NCBI GenBank assembly: GCA_021234155.1
Contig: JAJEKV010000085.1
Coordinates: forward strand, 624,001 to 688,000
Reading direction: 5' to 3'
Length of the DNA: 64,000 nucleotides
From: Isoetes taiwanensis
Lineage: Eukaryota > Streptophyta > Lycopodiopsida > Isoetales > Isoetaceae
A program made the translations under genes and the position numbers. The notes under the pieces are model-generated. The model had not been told where the DNA came from. It made no database searches and saw only the letters and a list, made by a program, of their open reading frames with translations. Shown piece by piece: positions 38,440-47,154 of the stretch (the stretch's first letter is position 1; each line of letters opens with the position of its first letter).

Positions 38440-38450
38440 CATTTAGAGAC
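38440..38450 (+). repeat. 11-bp target-site duplication, left copy
   Basis: CATTTAGAGAC here recurs at 46690-46700. Removing everything between rejoins the copia linker (MNEEL...) with the RT start (IGNK, stop, LFKIK) at a distance of about 24 codons, as expected in copia polyproteins. Confidence 0.8.
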
Positions 38451-38720
38451 CATGTGCTTTGTAAATCTTATCAGGCCTATTGTGGAGCCTTTGTAATAAG
38501 GTCTTAGACCTCTTATGATAAAATTATAAGTCTAGGAAATGAGTCCTTCTCTCCTATAGTATCCTATGGAGAAGAAGTTGAGAGAGGCTCTAAGTACTAG
38601 GCCTAGAGCCGGGAATGCTATTCATGGATTCGAGAAGTGGTAGCAGCTCCGAACTCGACTGTATGTGTGTAGACGATATATCTTTTGAATACAATACAGA
38701 TACTTCTTGCCTTCAAAAAA

Positions 38721-40621
38721 AAAAAAACCTTTAAGACCTGTACTGTCCAACAGTCCAGACCTCTATCTAAGTACAGTCTTTGCAAGAAAATACTTAGAAT
38801 CAATTAGCAGCCCAAGACTGAATCAGGTACATTTTCAGTCAAGGCCTTGACATGGAATCATGTTATGCCAAATGGAAACAATACTTAATATATTATGAGC
38901 AAAAATGTATGTACAATCACTCAAACATTATCAAAAACATCATAACCGGGTTGTACCTTTGTAATCATAAAGAATCTGCATGTATTTATGAAAATATGCT
39001 TACAAGAACAGTCGGTTCCAAGTAGATATTACAGCAGAAAAACAAATATAACTTTTGCATAACATAATCTTCAAGATATCCATCACATAAACCTTCATGT
39101 CACATTGACTTAGGTAGAATACATAAACAAGTAGCAAGGAAGCCTGTTACCTGCATCCACAAACAAATAACAAGCATTAGAATGGTTGTAATTGAGCGGG
39201 ATAGCAGGTGTCATGGGCTTCCTTGAGGTTATCCCCCATCACCTTGCTATTATTCAATTGCAAAACATTTAAACAATACAACCAGCATCCTAAATCTGAT
39301 AGCATTATAAGTCAATGTCATTGCTACCATTATTTAGATTAAAGATGCCTGAAATTTTCAATGCTTTCAGATCTACTCACTGTTTAAATTGCTAACTAGT
39401 CAGAATATTTAATTCTTCAGCCAAGGCTGATTGTATTATTAGTCTACATCTATCAGCAGATCATAGGGGCTGTTTCAAATCAATGGGTCAAATATGTAAA
39501 AGCAGAAAATATTTCAGATCTGTTAGTCATATATGTAACAGCAGAATATATTTCAAATCAAGAGATCATGGCTGCAGATACATTTAGATCTACATTATGA
39601 ATTTACATCATACATTAACATCATAGATTAATATAAGCCTGAAACATAGCGGTAGTAGAACCTATCTAGGTTCATTTAATAGATCTACACTTATATTCTA
39701 AGCCATAGCTGCATTCTTAATCAGAATAAGAACATAACTAGATTTACAGCTAGACAAGAGTTAACTATAATATCTAGATTATTATGTGAGCACTCTTTTA
39801 CCAGCAATCAGATCTGGTTGTAGCCCATCTAATCCCATAGAAAACAACTTAAGAAAACCTTGCAAACCTTAGTTTGACGTGCAGATAGTATCGCCACAGA
39901 TGTGTTGGTAGGAATTTCGTTGCTTGCTCCTACATAGACTGATTTTCCAGTGGCCATATTATCATTTCCACCTTTGTCTGCAATAGGATTTATTTCCATC
40001 ACTTCTTCTGATCTATCAGCCTGTGCTTTGCCTTTATCATTCATGCCAATAGCCATACCATCTGCATTGCAGCTGCCTCTCTGAGCTTCCTTAACATTAC
40101 CGGCATTACCAACAGAATTGCCCTTCACTGCAGAGCTTCTAAATTGATATATCTTCTTGTAGCTGCTCTCATTCTTCTCCTCAGCCAACCTCTTTCTGGT
40201 GGCCATGTTTAGGTCTCCCTTTTTCCTTGTCATGTCTGGATCGGGGAGCGACCCTAAGGCCATAGCGGATGCTTCATCACAAATGGGATATGATCCTTAT
40301 AAAGAGAAAATCAGGTCTACGTTAGTTCTTTGTACCTATTACCCGTCATGCCCTTATCCGTGATCCTCTCCCGTTGCTCAAGGCGTGGTGGTCTTAAGCC
40401 TATCTTGAAAAAAATCACATCTCTTTTTCTCGTTTGCTATAAACCCTATTTCCAACCATGTACATTAATATTGCCATTGTATTTTTGTATCTTGACCATT
40501 ACTTATAATACAACACTAGTAGTAAGCCATTTAACTCCTTATGTTCCATGGTCCATCAAGTCAGTTTATCTGCATATGCTTTACCCAATAAACAACCCAA
40601 ACATCATAAGATTTTACAATA
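38721..40621 (-). repeat. Left (downstream) terminal direct repeat, 1.9 kb
   Basis: Matches 44752-46660 from the A-run and CCTTTAAGACCTG to TTTTACAATA. It carries an intact exon-1 frame (40263-39868). Relative to the full unit it ends 82 bases upstream of exon 2, within the intron. Confidence 0.85.
39868..40263 (-). CDS. Exon-1 frame in the left repeat (132 aa, then splice donor)
   Basis: Begins MALGSLPDPDMTRKKGDLNM and is rich in Lys, Asn, Gly and Ser. It ends SARQTK at a donor AAG|GTTTGC and, unspliced, stops 12 codons later. Phase 0 at the donor matches phase 0 at the exon-2 acceptor (44671). In the left repeat there is no exon 2 downstream, so this copy is a spare; its homologue in the right repeat (about 46298-45903) would be the functional one. 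No domain recognised; a basic N-terminus fits nucleic-acid binding. Confidence 0.55.
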
Positions 40622-40700
40622 ATAAAAATCCTTCCTCCTGCCCTAGGTCAGGGGGGCCAAGATTTGCCACACATAATCGTGCATGGTATCAACAAGGAGA

Positions 40701-40731
40701 GTAGGGCCTTGTTGTACCATCAAGGCCCTAC
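40701..40731. promoter_or_regulatory. Perfect 11-bp hairpin just after the RT stop codon
   Basis: GTAGGGCCTTG (40701-40711) and CAAGGCCCTAC (40721-40731) are exact reverse complements around a 9-base loop. It lies 33 bases downstream of the RT stop on the minus strand, in the short 3' UTR before the direct repeat. A role in RT template recognition or transcript ending is inference. Confidence 0.75.
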
Positions 40732-40763
40732 CCCTCCTATATTATTCTACTCAAATATTAAAT

Positions 40764-42851
40764 TTATAGGAATTTGTATTCAACCATTCCCTTGAGAAAT
40801 GTAATCATGTCATTTATGGAATAGAGTATACCTGGATAAGTCTCCTGTTGTAAGGTATTTAGTACCATCTTTGATATTTTTATCCTGCCAAAGCCATTAG
40901 CTATAAAAGCTTCAATTAGATCACAAATATCTGCTGCTGCATTGTATGCATCAGAATGCGCATATACGTACGAAAGTATTTGAGATATTATAACCTTAGA
41001 TGCTTGTTCATATGGCCTGCAGCTATCAGCACTGATGAATTTGTTCACTTTAAGGGGCAGCTTTTTCCTTTTATCATACCTGTACATTAGAAATAACCCT
41101 CTATTTCTGTCCATTACTTTGATGGATATGTTCAGAAAATTGCATTCAACACCACTGGGAGTTTCCCCATCTTTGCTGTGTTCATATACCGTTTCATCTT
41201 TGATGCTAAGATATGAAAGGTTGTAAATTGAGAACTCACCATCTTCAGTAAGGAATTCCTTGATGTCTCCAGCATTTATGATGTTCAAATCATCAATATA
41301 CCTAGCTGTATTTTGAAACCTATAAACATCCTTCATTCTGCCATGGTAAGCTAGCTTTAAAATGAATCTTAGTTCAAACCATGCTAAATAGAGATTACAC
41401 CATGCAGGGCTACAAGCAAACCCCATTGGTATTCCCCTAACCTGTTTCCAAATGTTCTTTCCCATTTGCAGATAACAATTACTTAAAAGCCATGCATTCA
41501 TGCTTTTAAAGTTCGTTCTGGAAATCAACTTCCAGCTAATGAATTCTTTATCTTTACCATTTCTGGCCCATTTGATAAGCATCTTTCCTCCTTTATTTTT
41601 GACCAATAGATCAAAGCATGTATTTTCTTCCATCATGTATGTCCAAACCATGTCAGCTATATCATTAGTAACTTCAATTATACCTTCATCTCCAAATATG
41701 GGAATATTCTCATAACATTTTGTTATGTCTGCAGAAAATACATCATAGATCCTATTGGGTAGATTCAAGATAACATCATAGACTGAATTAACAAGCCAGC
41801 ATGCATTTATCTTCTTGGGATTCCAGAATCTGTATCTGGCTGTCATTTTAAAGCATAAGTTTGGCCAAATTTCAATGAAATTATTTAAGATGCCTGTCAC
41901 CAAAGTGGCAATATCCGTAAATAATGTGTTGTGGGCATTCGTAAGCCATCTATATTCCCCTTTGTGAGCTTTGAACGTTGCCATCAGATAAGGTAGGTTC
42001 TTGCTCATTATCTGTTCTTCCCCTATAAGTAAGGAAATATCATGCAGACATTTTACTTTTATAGACTCGGGGGAGTCAATACAATTCTGAAAATCAGGGC
42101 TAGAGAGCCTAATCCTTGCCATTTCCTCAATGTGCTTAGGACATATAAAAACAACATTATTTGCAGCTTTATCCAGACCAGCAATGTATAAATTGTCATT
42201 TAGCCAATTAATATTCCTCATTACCTCCTTGTCCAGCCATAAAAATCTCCTCTGTGGTAGCTGGTTTTTGAAATCCACTATTTCTGCGTATGCCATCTTT
42301 TGTAGCAGTAGAGAAGTGTTCTGTATGTCTTCTTTGGTGAGATCAAGTAGGTCATACTTGTGTACCATGAAGAATTGCTGGCAAACAGCTTCAAATTCTT
42401 CCATAAATTGCTGAATGCTAAAGCAGTGGTCTGGGATATGGTTTAATCCATAAGCAAATGCATTTCTTAGCTTACGATAGTGTATAATTTCCAAATCAGT
42501 AGTACGGATATGCCCAATTCTATGGTCAATAAATCTTTTGAGATTCGGATTACTACATGGGCACTTGTTTGGAGTTCCACTGGCAAATACCGAGTATGGT
42601 TTGTACACTTTATCCCTAATATGGTCAATATATTTCCATGCAAATGTGGTGTTTGCAACCATGTTTTCACCTCTTTCTTGGAAAATCTCATACATAACAG
42701 TTTGAAAAATCTTCCTGATACTAAATTTATCCAAGGCCTTGGATAAGAATTTCATATGGACAACCTTATTGTCTTCTTCTATTCCATTACTGCATAAATG
42801 TCTATTCTTGTTAATGTCCTTTGTTATGGTTCTGCTCTTCGAGCTCTTAAC
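40764..42851 (-). CDS. Penelope-like reverse transcriptase (exon 3)
   Basis: Open from an acceptor (TTTTTGTAG|GTTAAG) at 42851; the first Met is at 42755, giving 663 aa from there. Residues numbered from that Met: a Cys-containing N-terminal region with NKCPC (63-67) and GHIRTTD; FKAHK (261-265), equivalent to the PKIHK motif of Penelope-like elements; motif A ADITKCYENIP with D343; motif B GIPMGFACSP (441-450); motif C RYIDDL with D488/D489; and a long thumb region with NFLNISIKV, YRYDKRKKLPLKVN and LIEAFIANGF. The three Asp residues needed for catalysis are present and the frame has no break. No GIY-YIG or other endonuclease follows. Telomerase shares the motif A style (CY..IP) but lacks this layout. 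It acts by copying element RNA, presumably in the nucleus. Confidence 0.8.
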   Translation of the reverse strand, partial: VKSSKSRTITKDINKNRHLCSNGIEEDNKVVHMKFLSKALDKFSIRKIFQTVMYEIFQERGENMVANTTFAWKYIDHIRDKVYKPYSVFASGTPNKCPCSNPNLKRFIDHRIGHIRTTDLEIIHYRKLRNAFAYGLNHIPDHCFSIQQFMEEFEAVCQQFFMVHKYDLLDLTKEDIQNTSLLLQKMAYAEIVDFKNQLPQRRFLWLDKEVMRNINWLNDNLYIAGLDKAANNVVFICPKHIEEMARIRLSSPDFQNCIDSPESIKVKCLHDISLLIGEEQIMSKNLPYLMATFKAHKGEYRWLTNAHNTLFTDIATLVTGILNNFIEIWPNLCFKMTARYRFWNPKKINACWLVNSVYDVILNLPNRIYDVFSADITKCYENIPIFGDEGIIEVTNDIADMVWTYMMEENTCFDLLVKNKGGKMLIKWARNGKDKEFISWKLISRTNFKSMNAWLLSNCYLQMGKNIWKQVRGIPMGFACSPAWCNLYLAWFELRFILKLAYHGRMKDVYRFQNTARYIDDLNIINAGDIKEFLTEDGEFSIYNLSYLSIKDETVYEHSKDGETPSGVECNFLNISIKVMDRNRGLFLMYRYDKRKKLPLKVNKFISADSCRPYEQASKVIISQILSYVYAHSDAYNAAADICDLIEAFIANGFGRIKISKMVLNTLQQETYPGILYSINDMITFLKGMVEYKFL

Positions 42852-43071
42852 CTACAAAAATATTGTAAGTTAGAATTTGCTTAATTATTTCAGAGACACA
42901 ATTATTTCAAAAAAGATCATATATTGAGTTTAATATGTTTTTGCCAAATGGCTAAAGACTTGATATAAGTCCGAATTTTTGTTCACATGAACAAATGTAG
43001 TAAGCATAATATGCTAATAGATCTATCAGATCATATATCCTGGTAGATCAAGCTGCTCATATATCTAGACT

Positions 43072-44670
43072 TTATGTAGAATCTTCCACATAGTCTAGTA
43101 TTTTAGGCGTGCTATCCACAAGAGAAATTTCTTTGTTGCCTCCCTTGGTTATGCTATTCTCATCATTGCATATCATATTATTGCATACAGATAATGTAGC
43201 TGTATTCATGCTGGTACTGTCAGCCTTCTTAGGATCCATTGTAATCCTAGGTGGCAGTCTAGGAGAGATCATAGTGCCTAGTGTTGCTTTCTGCGAGAAT
43301 TTGCCAGAGTATGACTTATCCCAGAAAGATTTCTTGTTTGCAGAATTGCAGTTCTTCAGAAATTTGAGTGGCTTAATCATTTTTTCTGCCACATCTACCA
43401 TTTTGTTGTTCCCAAACATCATTTTTAGGTTGCAGTCAGGATTGTTGGCATATGCCAAAGTCATATTGAACATACATTCCCTGACTTCCAGATATGAAGT
43501 GTAAGCCAGAACTGCTGGTTTTAACACATTATTCAGTAATTTTGTAAGAATTACCATTCTGAGCATAGGTGATGCTCCTGGATGAATAATCTCCATGTGA
43601 TTGATAAGGAACCATATACCCTGATCAAACCATATAATTCCACAGTTGCATTTGTCTTCAGTATTTTTCTTGTTTGTGAATTTGGTTTTTTCACAAGGAC
43701 ATTTGAAGTATGGGCAGTGAGTCCTCCATATGCGCTTTAAGTAATAGTCATTCCTTTCAATGTTTGTGAAAGCCATGTGGCCTTTCTGCCCTATTAAAGC
43801 TTGACCACTTTTGATGCAATCTTGTCCAAAGAATTCCATATTAAATGGAAGCTCAGGGTTCAGTAAGCTGCAAGTCTTTTCAAGCTTTAGAGCAGCACTT
43901 TTAGCAAGCCTGATGTCATCCTTTGTTATGCCAGCAAGTGCCATCCATGTTTCCAAATCGATAGGAGCCAGAGCACCGAAGTTTTGACTTCTCCATATTG
44001 CATTGTCTTGAACTGCAGCATAGCTCTCAACTGTTTGCTCGATTATAACAGAAAAACATGTAGAGTTTGATAATGTTAATTCCGGGACATTATCTTCATT
44101 GCTGCTGTTACAGCCTACAGCAATACTACTGATCTCAATGCATTCCTTTTTGTAATTGATGGATCCAATATCTTCTTCAGTGAGATCGAATTCAGAAAAC
44201 AAACAATCTTGTTGAATATCTGCAATTTTAATACCTTTGTCTTTGATGTTGTCTTCATCTTTGTCAAATGACAATGGCTTTATATCATTTGCCTTCTCCA
44301 AGGCAATAATACCAGTGACAAATTTAATAGCTGCTTCATCCTCTTGACATGTTCTTTGATACATAATGCTGCCCATTTCATTGTAAAGGGTATTCAACAA
44401 TTCCTTGCATTTAGTATATTCAAAATTGACTTTCTTCATCTGCTGGAATACTTTAAACCATCCGCTAAATCCAAGATACGAGACAGGAGAAAGATTCTTA
44501 TCAACCATGTTTACCTCTTTAAAAGTGATAAATGAGTGGATACCCTTGTTCTTTATGCATCCAAGGATAGTTTGTACTGCATAGTTTGGGCTGATAATAT
44601 TGCATTTATCATACTCCAATATCACCAATTCCTTGATCCATTGATTGTAGATATCAGCATCATCAATATC
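43072..44670 (-). CDS. Cys/His-rich protein of the Penelope-like element (exon 2)
   Basis: Starts at an acceptor (CATTTTAG|GATATT) at 44670 and reads DIDDADIYNQWIKE before the conventional frame at 44628; about 532 aa to a TAA at 43072-43074. Numbering from 44628: mixed N-terminal region, acidic stretch (about 120-160), then a dense metal-site candidate with C305, C310, C312, C327, C329, H344 and H349 (HCPYFKCPC ... CNCG ... HMEIIH). The C-terminus is basic and Ser/Lys-rich. It lies directly upstream of the RT exon, 220 bases from its acceptor. It could be a separate ORF1 or be joined to RT by an intron whose donor I could not settle. I recognise no named family. A nucleic-acid-binding or target-choosing role is inference. 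Confidence 0.65.
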   Translation of the reverse strand, partial: DIDDADIYNQWIKELVILEYDKCNIISPNYAVQTILGCIKNKGIHSFITFKEVNMVDKNLSPVSYLGFSGWFKVFQQMKKVNFEYTKCKELLNTLYNEMGSIMYQRTCQEDEAAIKFVTGIIALEKANDIKPLSFDKDEDNIKDKGIKIADIQQDCLFSEFDLTEEDIGSINYKKECIEISSIAVGCNSSNEDNVPELTLSNSTCFSVIIEQTVESYAAVQDNAIWRSQNFGALAPIDLETWMALAGITKDDIRLAKSAALKLEKTCSLLNPELPFNMEFFGQDCIKSGQALIGQKGHMAFTNIERNDYYLKRIWRTHCPYFKCPCEKTKFTNKKNTEDKCNCGIIWFDQGIWFLINHMEIIHPGASPMLRMVILTKLLNNVLKPAVLAYTSYLEVRECMFNMTLAYANNPDCNLKMMFGNNKMVDVAEKMIKPLKFLKNCNSANKKSFWDKSYSGKFSQKATLGTMISPRLPPRITMDPKKADSTSMNTATLSVCNNMICNDENSITKGGNKEISLVDSTPKILDYVEDST

Positions 44671-44751
44671 CTAAAATGATAAGACATAGTACCTGTTAGT
44701 ATAAGATGCCATGTCAAGGTATATGGTAAAACCAAATAACTGAATCACGGG

Positions 44752-46657
44752 AAAAAAACCTTTAAGACCTGTACTGTCCAACAGTCCAGACCTCTATCTA
44801 AGTACAGTCTTTGCAAGAAAATACTTAGAATCAATTAGCAGCCCAAGACTGAATCAGGTACATTTTCAGTCAAGGCCTTGACATGGAATCATGTTATGCC
44901 AAATGGAAACAATACTTAATATATTATGAGCAAAAATGTATGTACAATCACTCAAACATTATCAAAAACATCATAACCGGGTTGTACCTTTGTAATCATA
45001 AAGAATCTGCATGTATTTATGAAAATATGCTTACAAGAACAGTCGGTTCCAAGTAGATATTACAGCAGAAAAACAAATATAACTTTTGCATAACATAATC
45101 TTCAAGATATCCATCACATAAGCCTTCATGTCACATTGACTTAGGTAGAATACATAAACAAGTAGCAAGGAAGCATGTTACCTGCATCCACAAACAAATA
45201 ACAAGCATTAGAATGGTTGTAATTGAGCGGGATAGCAGGTGTCATGGGCTTCCTTGAGGTTATCCCCCATCACCTTACTATTATTCAATTGCAAAACATT
45301 TAAACAATACAACCAAAGATCCTAAATCGATAGCATTATAAGTCAATGTCATTGCTACCATTATTTAGATTAAAGATGCCTGAAATTTTCAATGCTTTCG
45401 GATCTACTCATTTGTTTAAATTGCTAACTAGTCGAAATATTTAATTCTTCACCAAGGCTGATTGTATTATTAGTCTACATCTATCGGCCAGATCATAGGG
45501 GCTGTTTCAAATCAATGGGTCAAATATGTAAAAGCGAGAAAATATTTCAGGATCATTAGTCATATATGTAAATGAGAATATATTTCAAATCAAGAGATCA
45601 TGGTCTGCGAGATACATTTAGATCTACATTATGAATTTACATCATACATTAACATCATAGATTAATATAAGCCCGAAACATAGCGGTAGTAGAACCTATC
45701 TAGGTTCATTTAATAGATCTACACTTATATTCTAAGCCATAGCTGCATTCTTAATCGGAATAAGAACATAACTAGATTCTGACTAGACAAGAGTTAACTA
45801 TAATATCTAGATTATTATGTGAGCACTCTTTTACCGAAGAATCGGATCCGGTTTGTAGCCCATCTAATCCCATAGAAAACAACTTAAGAAAACCTTACAA
45901 ACCTTAGTTTGGCGATGCGGATAGTATCGCCCACGGATGTGTTGGTAGGAATTTCGTTGCTTGCTCCTACATAGAGTGATTTTCCGGTGGCCATATTATC
46001 ATTTCCACCTTTGTGCGCAATAGGATTTATTTCCATCACTTCTTCGGTCTATCACACGTGCTTTGCCTTTATCATTCATGCCAATAGCCATACCATCTGC
46101 ATTGCGGTTGCCTCTCGAGCTTCCTTAACATTCTTGGCATTACCAACGAATTGCCCTTCAACTGCCGAGCTTCTAAATTGATATATCTTCTTGTAGGCTG
46201 CTCTCATTCTTCTCCTCAACCAACCTCTTTTTCTCGGGTGGCCATGTTTAGGTCTCCCTTTTTCCTTGTCATGTGCGGATCGGGGAGCGACCCTAAGGCC
46301 GCAGCGGATGCTTCATCACAAATGGGATATGATCCTTATAAAGAGAAAATCAGGTCTACAGTTAGTTACTGTACCTATTACCGTCATGCCCTTATCCGGC
46401 AGTCCTCTCCGTTGCTCAAGACGTGAGCTGGTCTTAAGCCTATGCCGAAAAAATCACATCTCTTTTTCTCGTTTGCTATAAACCCTATTTCCAACCATGT
46501 ACATTAATATTGCCATTGTATTTTTGTATCTTGACCATTACTTATAATACAACACTAGTAGTAAGCCATTTAACTCCTTATGTTCCATGGTCCATCAAGT
46601 CAGTTTATCTGCATATGCTTTACCCAATAAACAACCCAAACATCATAATATTTTACA

Positions 46658-46660
<3 letters not shown>
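44752..46660 (-). repeat. Right (upstream) terminal direct repeat, 1.9 kb
   Basis: Nearly identical to the left repeat at both ends (44752-45312 and 46470-46650), but from 45313 to about 46460 it differs at many CAG/CTG positions. It would hold the promoter and exon 1 (about 46298-45903, donor AAG|GTTTGT). The first Met of exon 1 is lost here (CAT became CGC on the plus strand); the second, MTRKK, remains. Confidence 0.8.

Positions 46661-46689
<29 letters not shown>
46661..46689 (+). repeat. A29 run at the right end of the insertion
   Basis: An uninterrupted run of A between the direct repeat (TTTTACAATA) and the 11-bp duplication (CATTTAGAGAC). It looks like a poly(A) tail of a plus-strand retroposition, opposite to the coding strand. 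Confidence 0.8.
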
Positions 46690-46690
<1 letters not shown>

Positions 46691-46700
46691 ATTTAGAGAC
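46690..46700 (+). repeat. 11-bp target-site duplication, right copy
   Basis: CATTTAGAGAC, identical to 38440-38450. Confidence 0.8.
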
Positions 46701-47110
46701 ACCAGAATGTATGATCTTTGTGGAACATACTACAAGACAAAACATCATAGGGAATAAATAGTTGTTCAAAATAAAAACAAATGCAGAACAAGGAAAGAGA
46801 TATAAAGAAGGCTTGTAGCTCAAGGCTTTATACAAAAAAAGGGGTAAAGACTATGCTGAGACTTATTCTTCCATTGTCAAACTAACTAGCCTTAGGGTGT
46901 TGGTGAGCTTGGCAAATGCATTTGACCTTGAGTTACATCATACGAATGTCAAGACATTGTTTTTAAATGCAGAATTAAAGGAGAAAATATATATGAAACA
47001 ACCTTATGGATTTGAAGAAAGAGAGAACATGGTAAGTTAAATAAAGCTGTGTATGGGCTTAAAAAAGCCCCTACAAAGTGATACAACTACGTAGATCTCT
47101 TAGAGAATAA
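46701..47110 (+). pseudogene. Copia reverse transcriptase N-terminal remnant
   Basis: Frame pieces NIIGNK, stop, LFKIKTNAEQGKRYK, then DYAETYSSIVKLTSLRVLVS, LANAFDLELHHTNVKTLFLN and AELKEKIYMKQPYGFEE match the start of copia RT. The stop after IGNK replaces the invariant Trp (TGG to TAG). It fades after about 47110; the YVDD catalytic region and RNase H are absent. Confidence 0.8.
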
Positions 47111-47154
47111 GGCTTTGAAAAACTAAAGAATGGTAAAATTTATATACATATCAA

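Larger units (their letters stand above)
21099..40006. repeat. Large tandem duplication, unit B (~18.9 kb)
   Basis: Second copy of the segment. Frames of the DUF7869-like gene and the spliced plant gene are better kept here than in unit A, while the ParB-like part is worse. Beyond 40006 the sequence continues into the rest of the Penelope-like insertion, which unit A lacks. Confidence 0.85.
38451..46689 (-). mobile_element. Penelope-like retroelement insertion with ~1.9 kb direct repeats
   Basis: An 8.2 kb insertion in the copia element, flanked by CATTTAGAGAC. It consists of a 264-bp unique segment (38451-38714), a direct repeat (38721-40621), a core (40622-44751) and a second direct repeat (44752-46660), followed by a 29-base A-run. 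Coding is on the minus strand: exon 1 in the repeat, a Cys/His-rich exon 2 and an RT exon 3. The repeats lack TG...CA ends, contain coding sequence and the RT is of Penelope type, so they resemble the pseudo-LTRs of Penelope-like elements rather than true LTRs. No GIY-YIG nuclease is visible. The A-run at the 5' side of the coding strand is unexplained. Confidence 0.7.

Noticed and set aside
39400-39425. Hammerhead ribozyme core (CTGAAGA on the minus strand) in the terminal repeat
   Set aside because: No stem II followed by GAAA and no closing stems could be found near it.
40764-42755. RT exon as a telomerase gene
   Set aside because: Motif A resembles telomerase, but there is no telomerase RNA-binding domain, and the exon lies in a repeat-flanked insertion with a partner ORF.
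38721-46660. The 1.9-kb direct repeats as true LTRs of an LTR retrotransposon
   Set aside because: No TG...CA ends, no primer-binding site or polypurine tract beside them, coding sequence within them, and a Penelope-type RT without integrase or RNase H motifs.
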